DNA of 39,924 nt from Sulfurovum sp. (GTDB lineage Bacteria > Campylobacterota > Campylobacteria > Campylobacterales > Sulfurovaceae): NCBI GenBank assembly GCA_027019175.1, contig JALUXB010000062.1, positions 1 through 39,924 on the forward strand. Direction: 5' to 3'. Of the stretch, positions 6,614-14,530 are shown piece after piece. The position numbers and the translations under genes were made by a program. The notes under the pieces were generated by a model, which worked only from the letters and a program-made list of their open reading frames with translations, did not search any database and had not been told where the DNA came from. How positions within the stretch are numbered: the stretch's first letter is position 1; every line of letters begins with the position of its first letter.

Positions 6614-8728
6614 CTACTGTTTCGTTCCAATACTGGCAAATGGGATAAAATTGAGCTGAAAGACAAAACTGTATTCCTGCGTATAGCCGGATCCGTCTAC
6701 AGTTGCCCTTGGTACAACATTGGCAGACAGCTGCGCTGTCACACTCCAGCAGTCACGTTTGTAACCGCCGCCAAGGCGCCAGAGTTTGAGATTTGAAAAA
6801 TTTTCATTCTCATCTTCCCTGAGGCTGTAACTGACACCCCCGTTAACATAGATATGTTCATCATAATCATAACGGAAATCAAACAGAAAATCATTTGCTG
6901 TTACTTTATGCGGATTCACATCAAAATCTTCTTTGTAGGTATGTGAGAGGGAAAGGTAGTATTTTGCCCCATGAACAGAAACCCTGCTGGATGCTTCATG
7001 GACAGTACTGTATTCAAACGAATAGTAAATATTATTGTAAAACGTCCAGTTTTCCCAATTGTACTGCATCTCATTGCTTAAATCGGCAAATTCATACTTC
7101 CTGTTGCGATAGTAGCGCTGAGAAAGACGCTGAAAGAATATCAGATGCATATTTTCATCGTAAAAATACTGATTGAGCGAAAAGCGTGCTTCCTCTTCAG
7201 GCAAGCCGACAGAAAAAAGTTCCTGCACATCCTGATTGTTCTCTACCAGCTCCGAAAAGGGCAAAGGTTTTTGACTTTCCGACCCTGGTTTTATATAGCT
7301 GACCGAAGGTTGCAGAACATGAATGAAATTCCCGTAGTTTTTTGTTAAATCGGTAAACAGTTTTGCCGTATGAATATTGCTGTGGTACTGAAAGTAGTCT
7401 GGTGTCGGCGTTTCCACATTGCCAAAGAAAAAGCGGCCGTAATAAAGCTGTTCACCAAGCGAAAGGCTTACATAGTCATCAAAAAACGATGTGGTAAACT
7501 CGATGGGAATACGGAATTCCGCAGAGTTGAGTGTCGCACCTTCCCTTCTATCGAGCCTACGTGTCTGCATATCCAGAGAGTAGGTCAGGTTGTCAAAAAA
7601 GAGCCTGTCGAGAAATTTATGGAACTGCAGTGCAGGCAGTGTCTGAATGGTTCTGTCATTGCTCTCCACTCTGGTATCAATGAAATATTTGGCATTAAGC
7701 CCGCCATACCAGTCATTGTTGTAAAGAAAGTAGTTGAGCCTTGACTCCTGCAGATAGGTCTGGCCAAAATGCTCAAGTGAACTCTTTTGAAGGTTGAGGT
7801 AATCAATATCGTTAAGCCAGATAATATTTGCATAGAGTCCGTCAGTATAGTCTTCAGGAAGATATTTTCCAAGAAAATTTGAGGAATCGTAAAAAAATTC
7901 CAAACCGTAATGTTTGTCATTTCTCAGGTTGTTCTCTTCTACGAATGACTGTTTGTCTTTAAAGTATCCTGCTCTCAGTTCACCCGAAGAGTTGGGAGAA
8001 TCCACAAACCGGTAGGTAGCGTACATTCCGGTACTCCGCTTAGTTCTTATCTGCGGGTTGAACTCCAGATCCATACTGTCACTGATCGCCCAGAAAACAG
8101 GTTGTTCATATATAAAGCCTTCATTGTTGCTGTATCCCATCATCGGGAACAGCAGCCCCGACTTTCTTCGGTTATCTGTAGAAAAAGCCAGATAGGGCGT
8201 ATAGAAAACCGGTACATCATCGAAGTAAACACGGGTATTGTACAGTTTCATATATTTGTCGACACTGTCGTAGGTTGCTTCGGAAAAATACATTTTCCAA
8301 AGCGGGTCTTTGATGTTACAGCTTGAAAGCATACTGTTTCCAAATGTATAGTTGCCATCCGTTTTATTCGCATCGTTCGTCAGTAGCCAGACATCGTTGG
8401 CATTGGTGAAAAAAAGTTCTTTGAAACGTACTGTGTTCGTTTCAGTATCGATATCCATATGCGATGCATGTTCTTTGGTTCCGCTGTAGCCGATCATTTC
8501 AATGTTGCCGTCAAGTGTCAGCAGATGCTTCTCTTTATTGTACATTGCGTTGTCAGCATGGATAATACTGTCTTGATAATACACAACCACACCGCCACCC
8601 GCACGCATTGTTGTCCCTGTCCCCTCTACATGTGTAGCAGAAACTTCAATGTTATGGTTCTCTTCCGTTGCAGCATACAGCAAAACACTGCCATACAGCA
8701 CTATAAAGAGAAACAGGTACTTAGACAT
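6614..8728 (-). CDS. lptD: LPS-assembly outer-membrane protein LptD
   Basis: The 704-residue product inserts lipopolysaccharide into the outer leaflet together with lipoprotein LptE. A signal peptide (MSKYLFLFIVLYGSVLLYAA) precedes an OstA/LptA-like beta-jellyroll (about 25-130: VSATHVEGTGTTMRAGGGVV, HADNAMYNKEKHLLTLDGNI), followed by a large beta-barrel with many aromatic-polar strands and the family hallmark YFDDVPVFYTPYLAFSTDNRRKSGLLFP near 165-190. Only two cysteines remain, C137 and C660, one in the N-terminal half and one in a late barrel strand, so a single disulfide could do the job that two do in E. coli. It overlaps the RDD gene by 8 bases and abuts the J-domain gene. It is shorter than E. 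coli LptD (784). Confidence 0.93.
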   Translation of the reverse strand: MSKYLFLFIVLYGSVLLYAATEENHNIEVSATHVEGTGTTMRAGGGVVVYYQDSIIHADNAMYNKEKHLLTLDGNIEMIGYSGTKEHASHMDIDTETNTVRFKELFFTNANDVWLLTNDANKTDGNYTFGNSMLSSCNIKDPLWKMYFSEATYDSVDKYMKLYNTRVYFDDVPVFYTPYLAFSTDNRRKSGLLFPMMGYSNNEGFIYEQPVFWAISDSMDLEFNPQIRTKRSTGMYATYRFVDSPNSSGELRAGYFKDKQSFVEENNLRNDKHYGLEFFYDSSNFLGKYLPEDYTDGLYANIIWLNDIDYLNLQKSSLEHFGQTYLQESRLNYFLYNNDWYGGLNAKYFIDTRVESNDRTIQTLPALQFHKFLDRLFFDNLTYSLDMQTRRLDRREGATLNSAEFRIPIEFTTSFFDDYVSLSLGEQLYYGRFFFGNVETPTPDYFQYHSNIHTAKLFTDLTKNYGNFIHVLQPSVSYIKPGSESQKPLPFSELVENNQDVQELFSVGLPEEEARFSLNQYFYDENMHLIFFQRLSQRYYRNRKYEFADLSNEMQYNWENWTFYNNIYYSFEYSTVHEASSRVSVHGAKYYLSLSHTYKEDFDVNPHKVTANDFLFDFRYDYDEHIYVNGGVSYSLREDENENFSNLKLWRLGGGYKRDCWSVTAQLSANVVPRATVDGSGYTQEYSFVFQLNFIPFASIGTKQ

Positions 8729-9173
8729 CGATCACGACACAGTTGGAGAGTTTATCATGCAGTGTCTGGTGCAATGGAGAAAAAAAGGCCAATACAAAGC
8801 CGAGATAGAAGAACATTTCACTGACCAAACGCACAGATGCACGCCAGAAAGCCTGTTGAAAACGCAATAGATTTCCGGTATTCATATCGACAGCTTTGAT
8901 TTTCATAACATATTTTCCAAGCGTTTGTCCGTTCTGCCAGATCAGCACAGTATGGTAGAGTACTTTCACAGCGAATACCACTGCAATATTGTCCATAATG
9001 AAAGCATTGATCGTCATAACAGCCGTTTCATCAACAGTTGTAATGCCTGCCATCAGGGCATTGATCTGCGAAGAGAAAATGATCATGAGGAAAAAATTGA
9101 CCACCATATCGTCTATAATGAATGACCAGACACGCTTTCCATTAGAGGCGATCGGCAGCGAAGTGGCCTCCAT
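8721..9173 (-). CDS. RDD family membrane protein
   Basis: I take the ATG at 9173, whose A is the last base of the purD TAA (TAATG coupling, with GGAGG six to seven bases upstream); a longer in-frame extension to 9215 would overlap purD. The 150-residue product shows the RDD layout: ASNGKRVWSFIIDDMVVNFFLMII (Arg and two Asp in the first helix), a second hydrophobic pair, then NGQTLGKYVMKIKAVDMNTGN and a late R/FLGF...FSPLHQTLHDKLSNCVVID motif. RDD proteins are inner-membrane proteins, some acting as Na+/H+ antiporters; most are uncharacterised. Neighbour to lptD across Campylobacterota, which may hint at envelope work. Confidence 0.88.
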   Translation of the reverse strand: MEATSLPIASNGKRVWSFIIDDMVVNFFLMIIFSSQINALMAGITTVDETAVMTINAFIMDNIAVVFAVKVLYHTVLIWQNGQTLGKYVMKIKAVDMNTGNLLRFQQAFWRASVRLVSEMFFYLGFVLAFFSPLHQTLHDKLSNCVVIDV

Positions 9174-10450
9174 TACGCCTCCTGCAATGCCTGATAGGCA
9201 ATATCGGTACGGCACTGTTTGCCGGCAAAATGTACCTGTCCAACCAGCATATAGGCACGGTCTCTCGCCTCTTTGATGCTGTCACCAAGTCCCACGCACA
9301 CCAGCACACGTCCACCCGTAGCATAGAGTTTGCCATCCTCTCCGCGGCTGACACCTGCAAAGGAGATATGTGCATTCTCTTTGAGCTCCTCATGATGGAT
9401 CTCGTCGATGATAATCTCTGCAGCTGGAGAGCTTTTGTAGGGGTAGTCTTTGCTTGCCATCACTACACCCACGGCATACTTGTCGTGAAATTCAATTGTA
9501 GCATTTTTCAGATCACCTGTAGCCGCTTTATAGAAGAGTTCACTCGCCGGTGATTTAAGCAGCGGCATCAATTCTTCACACTCAGGATCACCAAAGCGCA
9601 CATTGTACTCAAGGATAATAGGCTCACCCTTGACCACCATCACACCGATAAAGAGCACACCTGTAAAAGGCATCCCTTCCTCTTCCATCCCTTTCAGTGT
9701 GGGCTTGATGACACGGTCGTCAAGTTTTCTGTAAATTTCATCATTTACCAATGGGGTCGGTGCATAAGCACCCATTCCGCCCGTGTTTGGGCCTTCATCA
9801 TTGTCAAGCAGACGCTTGTGATCCTGTGCAGCAGGCAATACAACATAATCTTTACCGTCACACACGGCAAAGACAGAAAGCTCATATCCGTCAAGGAATT
9901 CTTCAATGACAATGGCCGTACCTGCTTCCCCAAAAGCGTTGCCGCTGAGCATTTCACCCGCAGTTTTTTTCGCTTCTTCATGGCTTTGGGCAATAATCAC
10001 ACCCTTTCCGCCACACAACCCGTCAGCCTTGACGACAATGGGTACATCCAAAGTTTCAATAAACCGGTATGCTTCTTCAATGGAACTGGTCTCTATATAA
10101 CGGGCTGTCGGCACGTTATGACGCGCAAGGAAGTTTTTCATGAAGATCTTGGAACCTTCAAGCTGGGCAGCCTTGGCAGTAGGGCCGAAAATAGTCAGTC
10201 CTCTTGCCTTGAAAACATCGACAATCCCTTCAACCAGCGGTGCTTCAGGACCGACAATGGTCAAATCAACACCATTATCCTCTACAAAATCCGCCAACGC
10301 ATTGAAATCAGTGATAGAAAGATTTTCTCCAAGTTCATCGGTAGCACCGTTACCCGGAGAAAAGTAGATTTTCTCTACATTATCATCCTGTTTGAGTGCG
10401 CGTCCGATGGAGTACTCTCTTCCCCCGCTGCCTATGATCAGTACATTCAT
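9173..10450 (-). CDS. purD: phosphoribosylamine-glycine ligase (GAR synthetase)
   Basis: The enzyme catalyses ATP + glycine + 5-phosphoribosylamine to GAR, the second step of purine synthesis. The 425-residue length fits. It shows the N-terminal Rossmann-like start MNVLIIGSGGREYSIGRALK (the more common GGREHA is GGREYS here), the IVGPEAPLVEGIVD motif, an ATP-grasp core (VVKADGLCGGKGV, EFLDGYELSVFAV) and the DNEGPNTGGMGAYAP signature, then EYNVRFGDPE. It is preceded by a 6S-type RNA with its own promoter, as in other Campylobacterota. It heads the gene run purD-RDD-lptD-J-domain-PRTase-pnp-regulator. Transcription may come from the 6S promoter by read-through or from an unseen promoter near 10460. 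Confidence 0.96.
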   Translation of the reverse strand: MNVLIIGSGGREYSIGRALKQDDNVEKIYFSPGNGATDELGENLSITDFNALADFVEDNGVDLTIVGPEAPLVEGIVDVFKARGLTIFGPTAKAAQLEGSKIFMKNFLARHNVPTARYIETSSIEEAYRFIETLDVPIVVKADGLCGGKGVIIAQSHEEAKKTAGEMLSGNAFGEAGTAIVIEEFLDGYELSVFAVCDGKDYVVLPAAQDHKRLLDNDEGPNTGGMGAYAPTPLVNDEIYRKLDDRVIKPTLKGMEEEGMPFTGVLFIGVMVVKGEPIILEYNVRFGDPECEELMPLLKSPASELFYKAATGDLKNATIEFHDKYAVGVVMASKDYPYKSSPAAEIIIDEIHHEELKENAHISFAGVSRGEDGKLYATGGRVLVCVGLGDSIKEARDRAYMLVGQVHFAGKQCRTDIAYQALQEA

Positions 10451-10499
10451 ATTGTGATTCTCCCCGTGTTTACAGATAGTGATGTTTTAGATTGTCAGT

Positions 10500-10601
10500 A
10501 GTTGCCGTGCTTGTACGCAGAGGATTTTCAAAAGGTTTGAAGGCGTACTTGAAGTACGTCGAAAACATTTTGGAAAGCCTATGCGTGCAATGACGGTAAC
10601 T
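10500..10601. repeat. 102-bp imperfect palindrome between 6S RNA and purD
   Basis: The left half (from AGTTGCCGTGCTTGTACGCA) and right half (ending GCGTGCAATGACGGTAACT) are near-complete reverse complements around the centre GTACTTGAAGTAC at 10545-10557, with a few mismatches and a 2-base indel. It has the look of a REP/MITE-type element. On the minus strand it would form a very long hairpin just after the 6S RNA and could separate 6S from purD transcription. No open reading frame is inside. Confidence 0.7.
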
Positions 10602-10604
10602 AAT

Positions 10605-10796
10605 GAGAGCCCGGATGGCCGTTCTGTATATCAGTCGGCCCTAAAAAGCCAACGGTGCAGGAGAGAGGAGCACGTTAGGGGGCAGATCCTCGCCCGTTTT
10701 CAGGCTCAAACGGAAGTGCCCACACACGGTGCCCGCTACATATCCCGCCAATACTAAATGTTGGACCCCATATTACAGTGGTCGAACCATCCAGGT
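10605..10796 (-). ncRNA. ssrS: 6S RNA, epsilonproteobacterial type (Rfam 'purD' motif region)
   Basis: 6S RNA binds sigma70-RNA polymerase by imitating an open promoter. The minus strand from about 10796 folds into a rod of about 190 bases. The closing stem is GGATGG (10792-10787) with CCATCC (10618-10613), followed by CTGTA/TACAG and CCAAC/GTTGG. A large central bubble comes next, with a small CCAA...TTGG hairpin on one side. The terminal part has CG(G)TGC/GCACG, TGCCC/GGGCA and a CCGTTT/AAACGG apical hairpin. A perfect TATAAT ends seven bases before the proposed start. Location directly upstream of purD is the known place of epsilonproteobacterial 6S RNA. The 3' end is approximate. No protein-coding frame competes. 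Confidence 0.78.
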
Positions 10797-10802
10797 AGGA
10801 AG

Positions 10803-10808
10803 ATTATA
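10803..10808 (-). promoter_or_regulatory. -10 box of the 6S RNA gene
   Basis: Minus strand GGCTATAAT just after the hemD stop codon (10811). It puts the start at about 10796, exactly at the base of the predicted 6S closing stem. Confidence 0.65.
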
Positions 10809-10810
10809 GC

Positions 10811-11464
10811 CTATTTGGAGTTAGAAGTGATTAAAACTTCCTCTGCTTTTTCCACACAGGCATCGATTAACGGTTTTTCTGCCACAAAGAGGGATGCATC
10901 CGAAGGCAGATGTGCCCTGGTCGCCTCACCAATGACGACAGCTTTATAGGTCGGATCCCATCCAAAATTCTTCAAAAAGCAGTGGATTGTCGAGGGCGAC
11001 GTAAAAATAATAATACTTCCCGCTTCCGGCTTTCTCTCTTCTTCATATACACGACAGGAGGTTTCATAAATCACCTGTTCACGCAATATGATGCCTGCCT
11101 CCTGCAAATAGGCTCTTGAATCAAAAGAGACTTCTTTGGGACGCAGGTAAAGCAGTTTTCTTTCACTAAAAAACCGGACAATATCTTCTGCAAGCGATTT
11201 TCCGTAAAAGGCATCGGGATGATAGATTACTTTGCCTCCCAGTGCCTCGATCTGCTTTTTGGTCGCCCCGCCAATCGCAACAGAAGGATAGTGCTTCCAG
11301 GAAGGATCGATCGCCTCTGCACTTTTTACCGCCTGCTTGGAAGTGAACATCAATGTATCGCTTTCTCCGAAGTCTATGGACGTTGCCGTCAACGAAAAGG
11401 CAATCATCGGAAGTGATTCCGTTCCTTCTCTCGGTGTTGGTGAAAGCAGATATATCTTTGCCAT
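10811..11464 (-). CDS. hemD: uroporphyrinogen-III synthase
   Basis: The 217-residue enzyme closes hydroxymethylbilane to uroporphyrinogen III in haem/sirohaem/cobalamin synthesis. The family is highly variable, but the two-domain plan is visible: IDFGESDTLMFTSKQAVKSAEAI and PSVAIGGATKKQIEALGGKV in the first half, LLYLRPKEVSFDSRAYLQEAG and REQVIYETSC in the middle, then GSIIIFTSPSTIHCFLKNF and KAVVIGEATRAHLP near the end. These TSxxAV, aIGxaT and FTSPSt motifs are the usual HemD landmarks. Its ATG overlaps the stop of the CDF transporter gene (TAATG), so the two are coupled; the functional link is not obvious. Confidence 0.85.
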   Translation of the reverse strand: MAKIYLLSPTPREGTESLPMIAFSLTATSIDFGESDTLMFTSKQAVKSAEAIDPSWKHYPSVAIGGATKKQIEALGGKVIYHPDAFYGKSLAEDIVRFFSERKLLYLRPKEVSFDSRAYLQEAGIILREQVIYETSCRVYEEERKPEAGSIIIFTSPSTIHCFLKNFGWDPTYKAVVIGEATRAHLPSDASLFVAEKPLIDACVEKAEEVLITSNSK

Positions 11465-12408
11465 TACGAATCGATGTTTTTCTTTAAAAGATCCAGTGCT
11501 TTGCCGTGCAGCATTGCTTCATTCATTTCCGAATCGTCATACGGATCAAAATGCGGACTGATCACCCAGCGCTTGTTGGGATCGAGTGCCATAATTTGCA
11601 ATTCTACCTCATCGGCGATGCGGTGCGCTTCAAGCAGTGTCATATCCGGCTTGAGTACCATGTGAAATTCTACAAAATTGGTTGTACCGTCCGTTCTGGT
11701 TTTAAGCCAGTGATAACTGGTTACCTTTGGATGGTTGGCAATAATCTCACCGATCTTTGCGACGACTTCACCATCGAGCGCCTTGTCAAGCAGTATCTCC
11801 ACGCCTTCAACAATGATCTCATAGGCAGAATAGATAATATAGGCACCGATACCCATACCAAATACCGCATCGATGGCATCAATACCTGTCATGTAGACCA
11901 AAGCGAGCGAGACGAGGACTGCTCCGTTACTGAGCAGGTCCGTCTTATAATGGAGTGCATCCGCTTTAATCACGATGTTATCTGTCTCTTCTGCTATTTT
12001 CAGCAGGTAGCGCACCAAAAAGTATGTGACCACGATAGAGATAAGCATGGCCACAATAGATGCACCAAGCAGTGAGGTCGCACTCCCTTTATGCAGCTTT
12101 TCAATAGCGACATAAATGATATAGAGCCCCGACATCGTAATAACGGTGCCTTCAATCACTCCTGCTATCGCCTGGATCTTCCCTTTCCCATAATGGTACT
12201 TCTCGTCAGGATCCTCTTCCGCCTTTTTGATCGCAAAAAAGTTGAAGATGGAAACTGCCATATCAAGCAGAGAATCAATGGCCGAGGCCAACACTGCTAC
12301 TGAACCGCTCGCTATTCCGATGATCAGCTTGACAAATACAAGCAGCGTTGCAACCGATGTGGAAACAACTGTCGCTTTTTTCTGTGATGACATAGGTTTA
12401 TTGTTCAA
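11464..12408 (-). CDS. cation diffusion facilitator (FieF/YiiP-like) metal exporter
   Basis: The 314-residue inner-membrane protein has six predicted helices and a cytosolic C-terminal metal-binding fold, as in YiiP. The transport site is fully preserved: D45 and D49 (ASAIDSLLD) and H153 and D157 (KADALHYKTDLLS), the DD-HD set linked to Zn2+/Cd2+ export, with the same numbering as E. coli YiiP. HYGKGK follows helix 2. The tail contains NFVEFHMVLKPDMTLLEAHRIADEVE. The start is TTG at 12408, supported by AGGA seven to eight bases upstream; the next ATG (12393) has no ribosome site. A TATAAT box lies at 12440-12445. It could also carry Fe2+ or Mn2+. Confidence 0.9.
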   Translation of the reverse strand: MNNKPMSSQKKATVVSTSVATLLVFVKLIIGIASGSVAVLASAIDSLLDMAVSIFNFFAIKKAEEDPDEKYHYGKGKIQAIAGVIEGTVITMSGLYIIYVAIEKLHKGSATSLLGASIVAMLISIVVTYFLVRYLLKIAEETDNIVIKADALHYKTDLLSNGAVLVSLALVYMTGIDAIDAVFGMGIGAYIIYSAYEIIVEGVEILLDKALDGEVVAKIGEIIANHPKVTSYHWLKTRTDGTTNFVEFHMVLKPDMTLLEAHRIADEVELQIMALDPNKRWVISPHFDPYDDSEMNEAMLHGKALDLLKKNIDS

Positions 12409-12439
12409 AAATGTATCCTGTGGTTAAAAATAAAGAAGA

Positions 12440-12445
12440 ATTATA
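12440..12445 (-). promoter_or_regulatory. -10 box of the CDF transporter / hemD unit
   Basis: Minus strand GGTATAAT, 32 bases before the TTG start, just after the htpG terminator. It supports a separate transcript for the transporter and hemD. Confidence 0.5.
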
Positions 12446-12474
12446 CCATAAAGAGAACGGGGCATACTGCCCCG
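12446..12474 (-). terminator. Rho-independent terminator of htpG
   Basis: CGGGGCA (12458-12464) and TGCCCCG (12468-12474) form a perfect 7-bp GC-rich stem with a 3-base loop. On the minus strand it is followed by TTCTCTTTAT, a T-rich tail, starting about 13 bases after the htpG stop. Confidence 0.75.
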
Positions 12475-12486
12475 GGCAGAAAGAGT

Positions 12487-14349
12487 TTAAAGTGCTTTTG
12501 CTGCAATTTTTGCAATGCGGTGCGCAAATGCTGTTTTGTCTTTTGGCTCAAGTCCTTCAGAGAGTTTGGCTGTATCGAGCAGCACATGTGCCATATCTTC
12601 AAAGAGGGTTTTGTCTTCCACTTTCTCAAGCTTTTTGACCATTTCGTGGTCAGGGTTTATCTCAAGAATCAACGGAATTTCCGGCATTTCCTGTCCCATT
12701 TGCGCAAACATTGCCGCCATACCCGCCATCGGATCGGAGCTGTCTTTAATAACACAGGATGGACTTTCGGTCAGACGCGTAGAGATCTTCACCTCTTTGA
12801 TCTCGTCACCAAGTGTCTCCTTGAGTTTCTCTACCAGAGGCTTGAACTCCTCTTCAATCTCTTTTTTCTCTTCTTCAGTTTTTGAATCAGGTGCTTCGAT
12901 GGTCGTAATATCTTTGAGTGTCCACCCTTTATACTCACCGATCATCGGAGTGACAATGCTGTCAACCTCATAGTCATCCATAATAAGCACTTCAATATTG
13001 GCCTTCTTGTACGCTTCAAGCAGCGGTGAGTTTCTCAATACTTTCTCATCTTCACCAATGATATAGTAAATTTCTTTCTTCTCGCTGTCTGCTCTTGAAA
13101 TGTAATCATCGAACGACACCATACCCTCTTGGCTTGAACTCTTGTAGCGTACAATTTCAAGCAGCGTCTCTTTGTTGGTAAAATCGGTGTAGATACCCTC
13201 TTTGATGACACGGTTATACTGTGAAACGAATCGATCGAAATCTTCACCTTCAAGCTTCTTGATCGCTTCGAGGATCTTCTTGACCGAGTGCTGCTTGATA
13301 TTCGCCAAAATGCGGTTCTCCTGAAGAATCTCACGGCTGACATTCAGCGGCAAATCTTCAGAATCGATAATACCGCGTACAAATCTCAAATATGGCGGCA
13401 ACAGTTCTTTGTCATCATCGGTAATAAACACACGCTTGACATAGAGCTTGACACCCGGCTGATAGTCCGCACGGTAAAGATCCATCGGTGCCGTTCTTGG
13501 AATGTAAAAGAGCGTCGTAAACTCTGTCGCACCTTCAACCTTGTTGTGGATGTAGGTCAGAGGCTCTTCACTGTCGTGTGCAATGGTCTTATAGAACTCA
13601 ATGTAGTCCTCTTTGGTCAACTCACTCTTTGGCAGTGTCCAGAGTGCCGTTGCGGCATTGACCTGTTCGCTCTTCCACACTTTTTTCTCTTTTTTGTCAT
13701 CGCCTTCCCCTTCATACTCCACCTCTTCATAGCTAAGCATGATCGGGTAGGCAATATGGTTGGAGTACTTCTTGATCACCTCTTCCACACGCCACTTGTC
13801 AAGGAACTCTTTTTCATTCTCTTTGAGTTTTATGTAAATGACCGTTCCGTGTTCTTCTTTGGTAACCGGCGTGATTTCATATTCTCCGGTACCGTCTGTT
13901 GAAAATTTATATGCCTGTTCTTCACCTGCTTTTTTCGTAATGACATCAACATGATCTGCCACCATAAATACCGAATAGAAACCGACACCGAACTGACCGA
14001 TGAGATTGCTGTCTTTTTTCGCATCCCCGGTCATCTGCTCCATAAAGGCCTTGGTTCCGGACTTGGCGATGGTTCCGAGATTCTCCATCAAATCCTCTTC
14101 ATTCATTCCGATACCGTTATCGCCAATGGTCAAAGAATTGTCATCTTTATCGATCTTGACATTGATCTTTCCGGACCACTCCTCTTCTTTGAACTTATCA
14201 TCTATCAAATGCAGATAATTGAATTTGTCGATTGCATCACTCGCATTGGAGATAAGCTCTCTTAAAAAGATCTCTTTGTTCGAATACAAAGAGTGTGTCA
14301 TAAGTTTGAGCAGTTGCCCTATTTCTGTTTGAAACTGATGTTTTGCCAT
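12487..14349 (-). CDS. htpG: chaperone HtpG (bacterial Hsp90)
   Basis: The 620-residue ATP-dependent chaperone has an N-terminal GHKL ATPase (ETEIGQLLKLMTHSLYSNKEIFLRELISNASDAIDK, LTIGDNGIGM, LIGQFGVGFYS), a middle domain (LYVKRVFITDD, LPLNVSREILQEN, catalytic-Arg region) and a C-terminal dimerisation domain (about 510-620). All family signatures are intact and the length matches E. coli HtpG (624). RBS AGGAG before the ATG and a TATAAT box at 14385-14390. A HAIR-like inverted repeat 40-65 bases further upstream suggests heat-shock control by HspR. The gene has its own terminator. Confidence 0.97.
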   Translation of the reverse strand: MAKHQFQTEIGQLLKLMTHSLYSNKEIFLRELISNASDAIDKFNYLHLIDDKFKEEEWSGKINVKIDKDDNSLTIGDNGIGMNEEDLMENLGTIAKSGTKAFMEQMTGDAKKDSNLIGQFGVGFYSVFMVADHVDVITKKAGEEQAYKFSTDGTGEYEITPVTKEEHGTVIYIKLKENEKEFLDKWRVEEVIKKYSNHIAYPIMLSYEEVEYEGEGDDKKEKKVWKSEQVNAATALWTLPKSELTKEDYIEFYKTIAHDSEEPLTYIHNKVEGATEFTTLFYIPRTAPMDLYRADYQPGVKLYVKRVFITDDDKELLPPYLRFVRGIIDSEDLPLNVSREILQENRILANIKQHSVKKILEAIKKLEGEDFDRFVSQYNRVIKEGIYTDFTNKETLLEIVRYKSSSQEGMVSFDDYISRADSEKKEIYYIIGEDEKVLRNSPLLEAYKKANIEVLIMDDYEVDSIVTPMIGEYKGWTLKDITTIEAPDSKTEEEKKEIEEEFKPLVEKLKETLGDEIKEVKISTRLTESPSCVIKDSSDPMAGMAAMFAQMGQEMPEIPLILEINPDHEMVKKLEKVEDKTLFEDMAHVLLDTAKLSEGLEPKDKTAFAHRIAKIAAKAL

Positions 14350-14384
14350 ACCGTTTCTCCTGTCATCATATTAAATTTTATGGG

Positions 14385-14390
14385 ATTATA
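14385..14390 (-). promoter_or_regulatory. -10 box of htpG
   Basis: Minus strand ACTATAATCCC, 36 bases before the ATG. The upstream segment is very AT-rich. Confidence 0.6.
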
Positions 14391-14429
14391 GTATATTTTT
14401 AGAAATATTTCAAGTTTTTTTGTAAGAAA

Positions 14430-14450
14430 CTTTAGTTACATTGACTAAAG
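14430..14450. promoter_or_regulatory. HAIR-like operator (HspR repressor site)
   Basis: The site is a perfect inverted repeat, CTTTAGT-N7-ACTAAAG. The HspR-associated inverted repeat consensus is CTTGAGT-N7-ACTCAAG: same arm length and spacer, with one symmetric change per arm. It lies in the 180-base gap between htpG (minus) and the lipoprotein gene (plus), 40 bases upstream of the htpG -10. HspR is the known heat-shock repressor in Helicobacter and Campylobacter. Binding here is inferred. Confidence 0.6.
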
Positions 14451-14490
14451 ATACTATTTTATATCTTCATTACTCACTTAATAAGTAATT

Positions 14491-14499
14491 TGCTATAAT
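14491..14499 (+). promoter_or_regulatory. extended -10 promoter of the lipoprotein gene
   Basis: TGCTATAAT at 14491-14499, 31 bases before the ATG at 14531; start of transcription near 14506. It is divergent from htpG. Confidence 0.65.
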
Positions 14500-14530
14500 G
14501 ATTCAAAATAATCAAACAAAAGGAACAAAA

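Noticed and set aside
9818-10501. 227-codon plus-strand frame over purD
   Set aside because: Antisense to the well-conserved ATP-grasp core of PurD; composition is not protein-like.
10605-10796. SRP RNA, RNase P RNA or tmRNA as alternatives for the purD upstream RNA
   Set aside because: The SRP core (GGTCAGGnCCGGAAGGAAGCAGCC type), the RNase P GAGGAAAGTCC core and a tRNA-Ala-like end are all missing on both strands.
12515-13902. Several plus-strand frames of 120-200 codons over htpG
   Set aside because: All mirror conserved HtpG sequence; Ser-rich or Phe/Leu-rich shadow composition.
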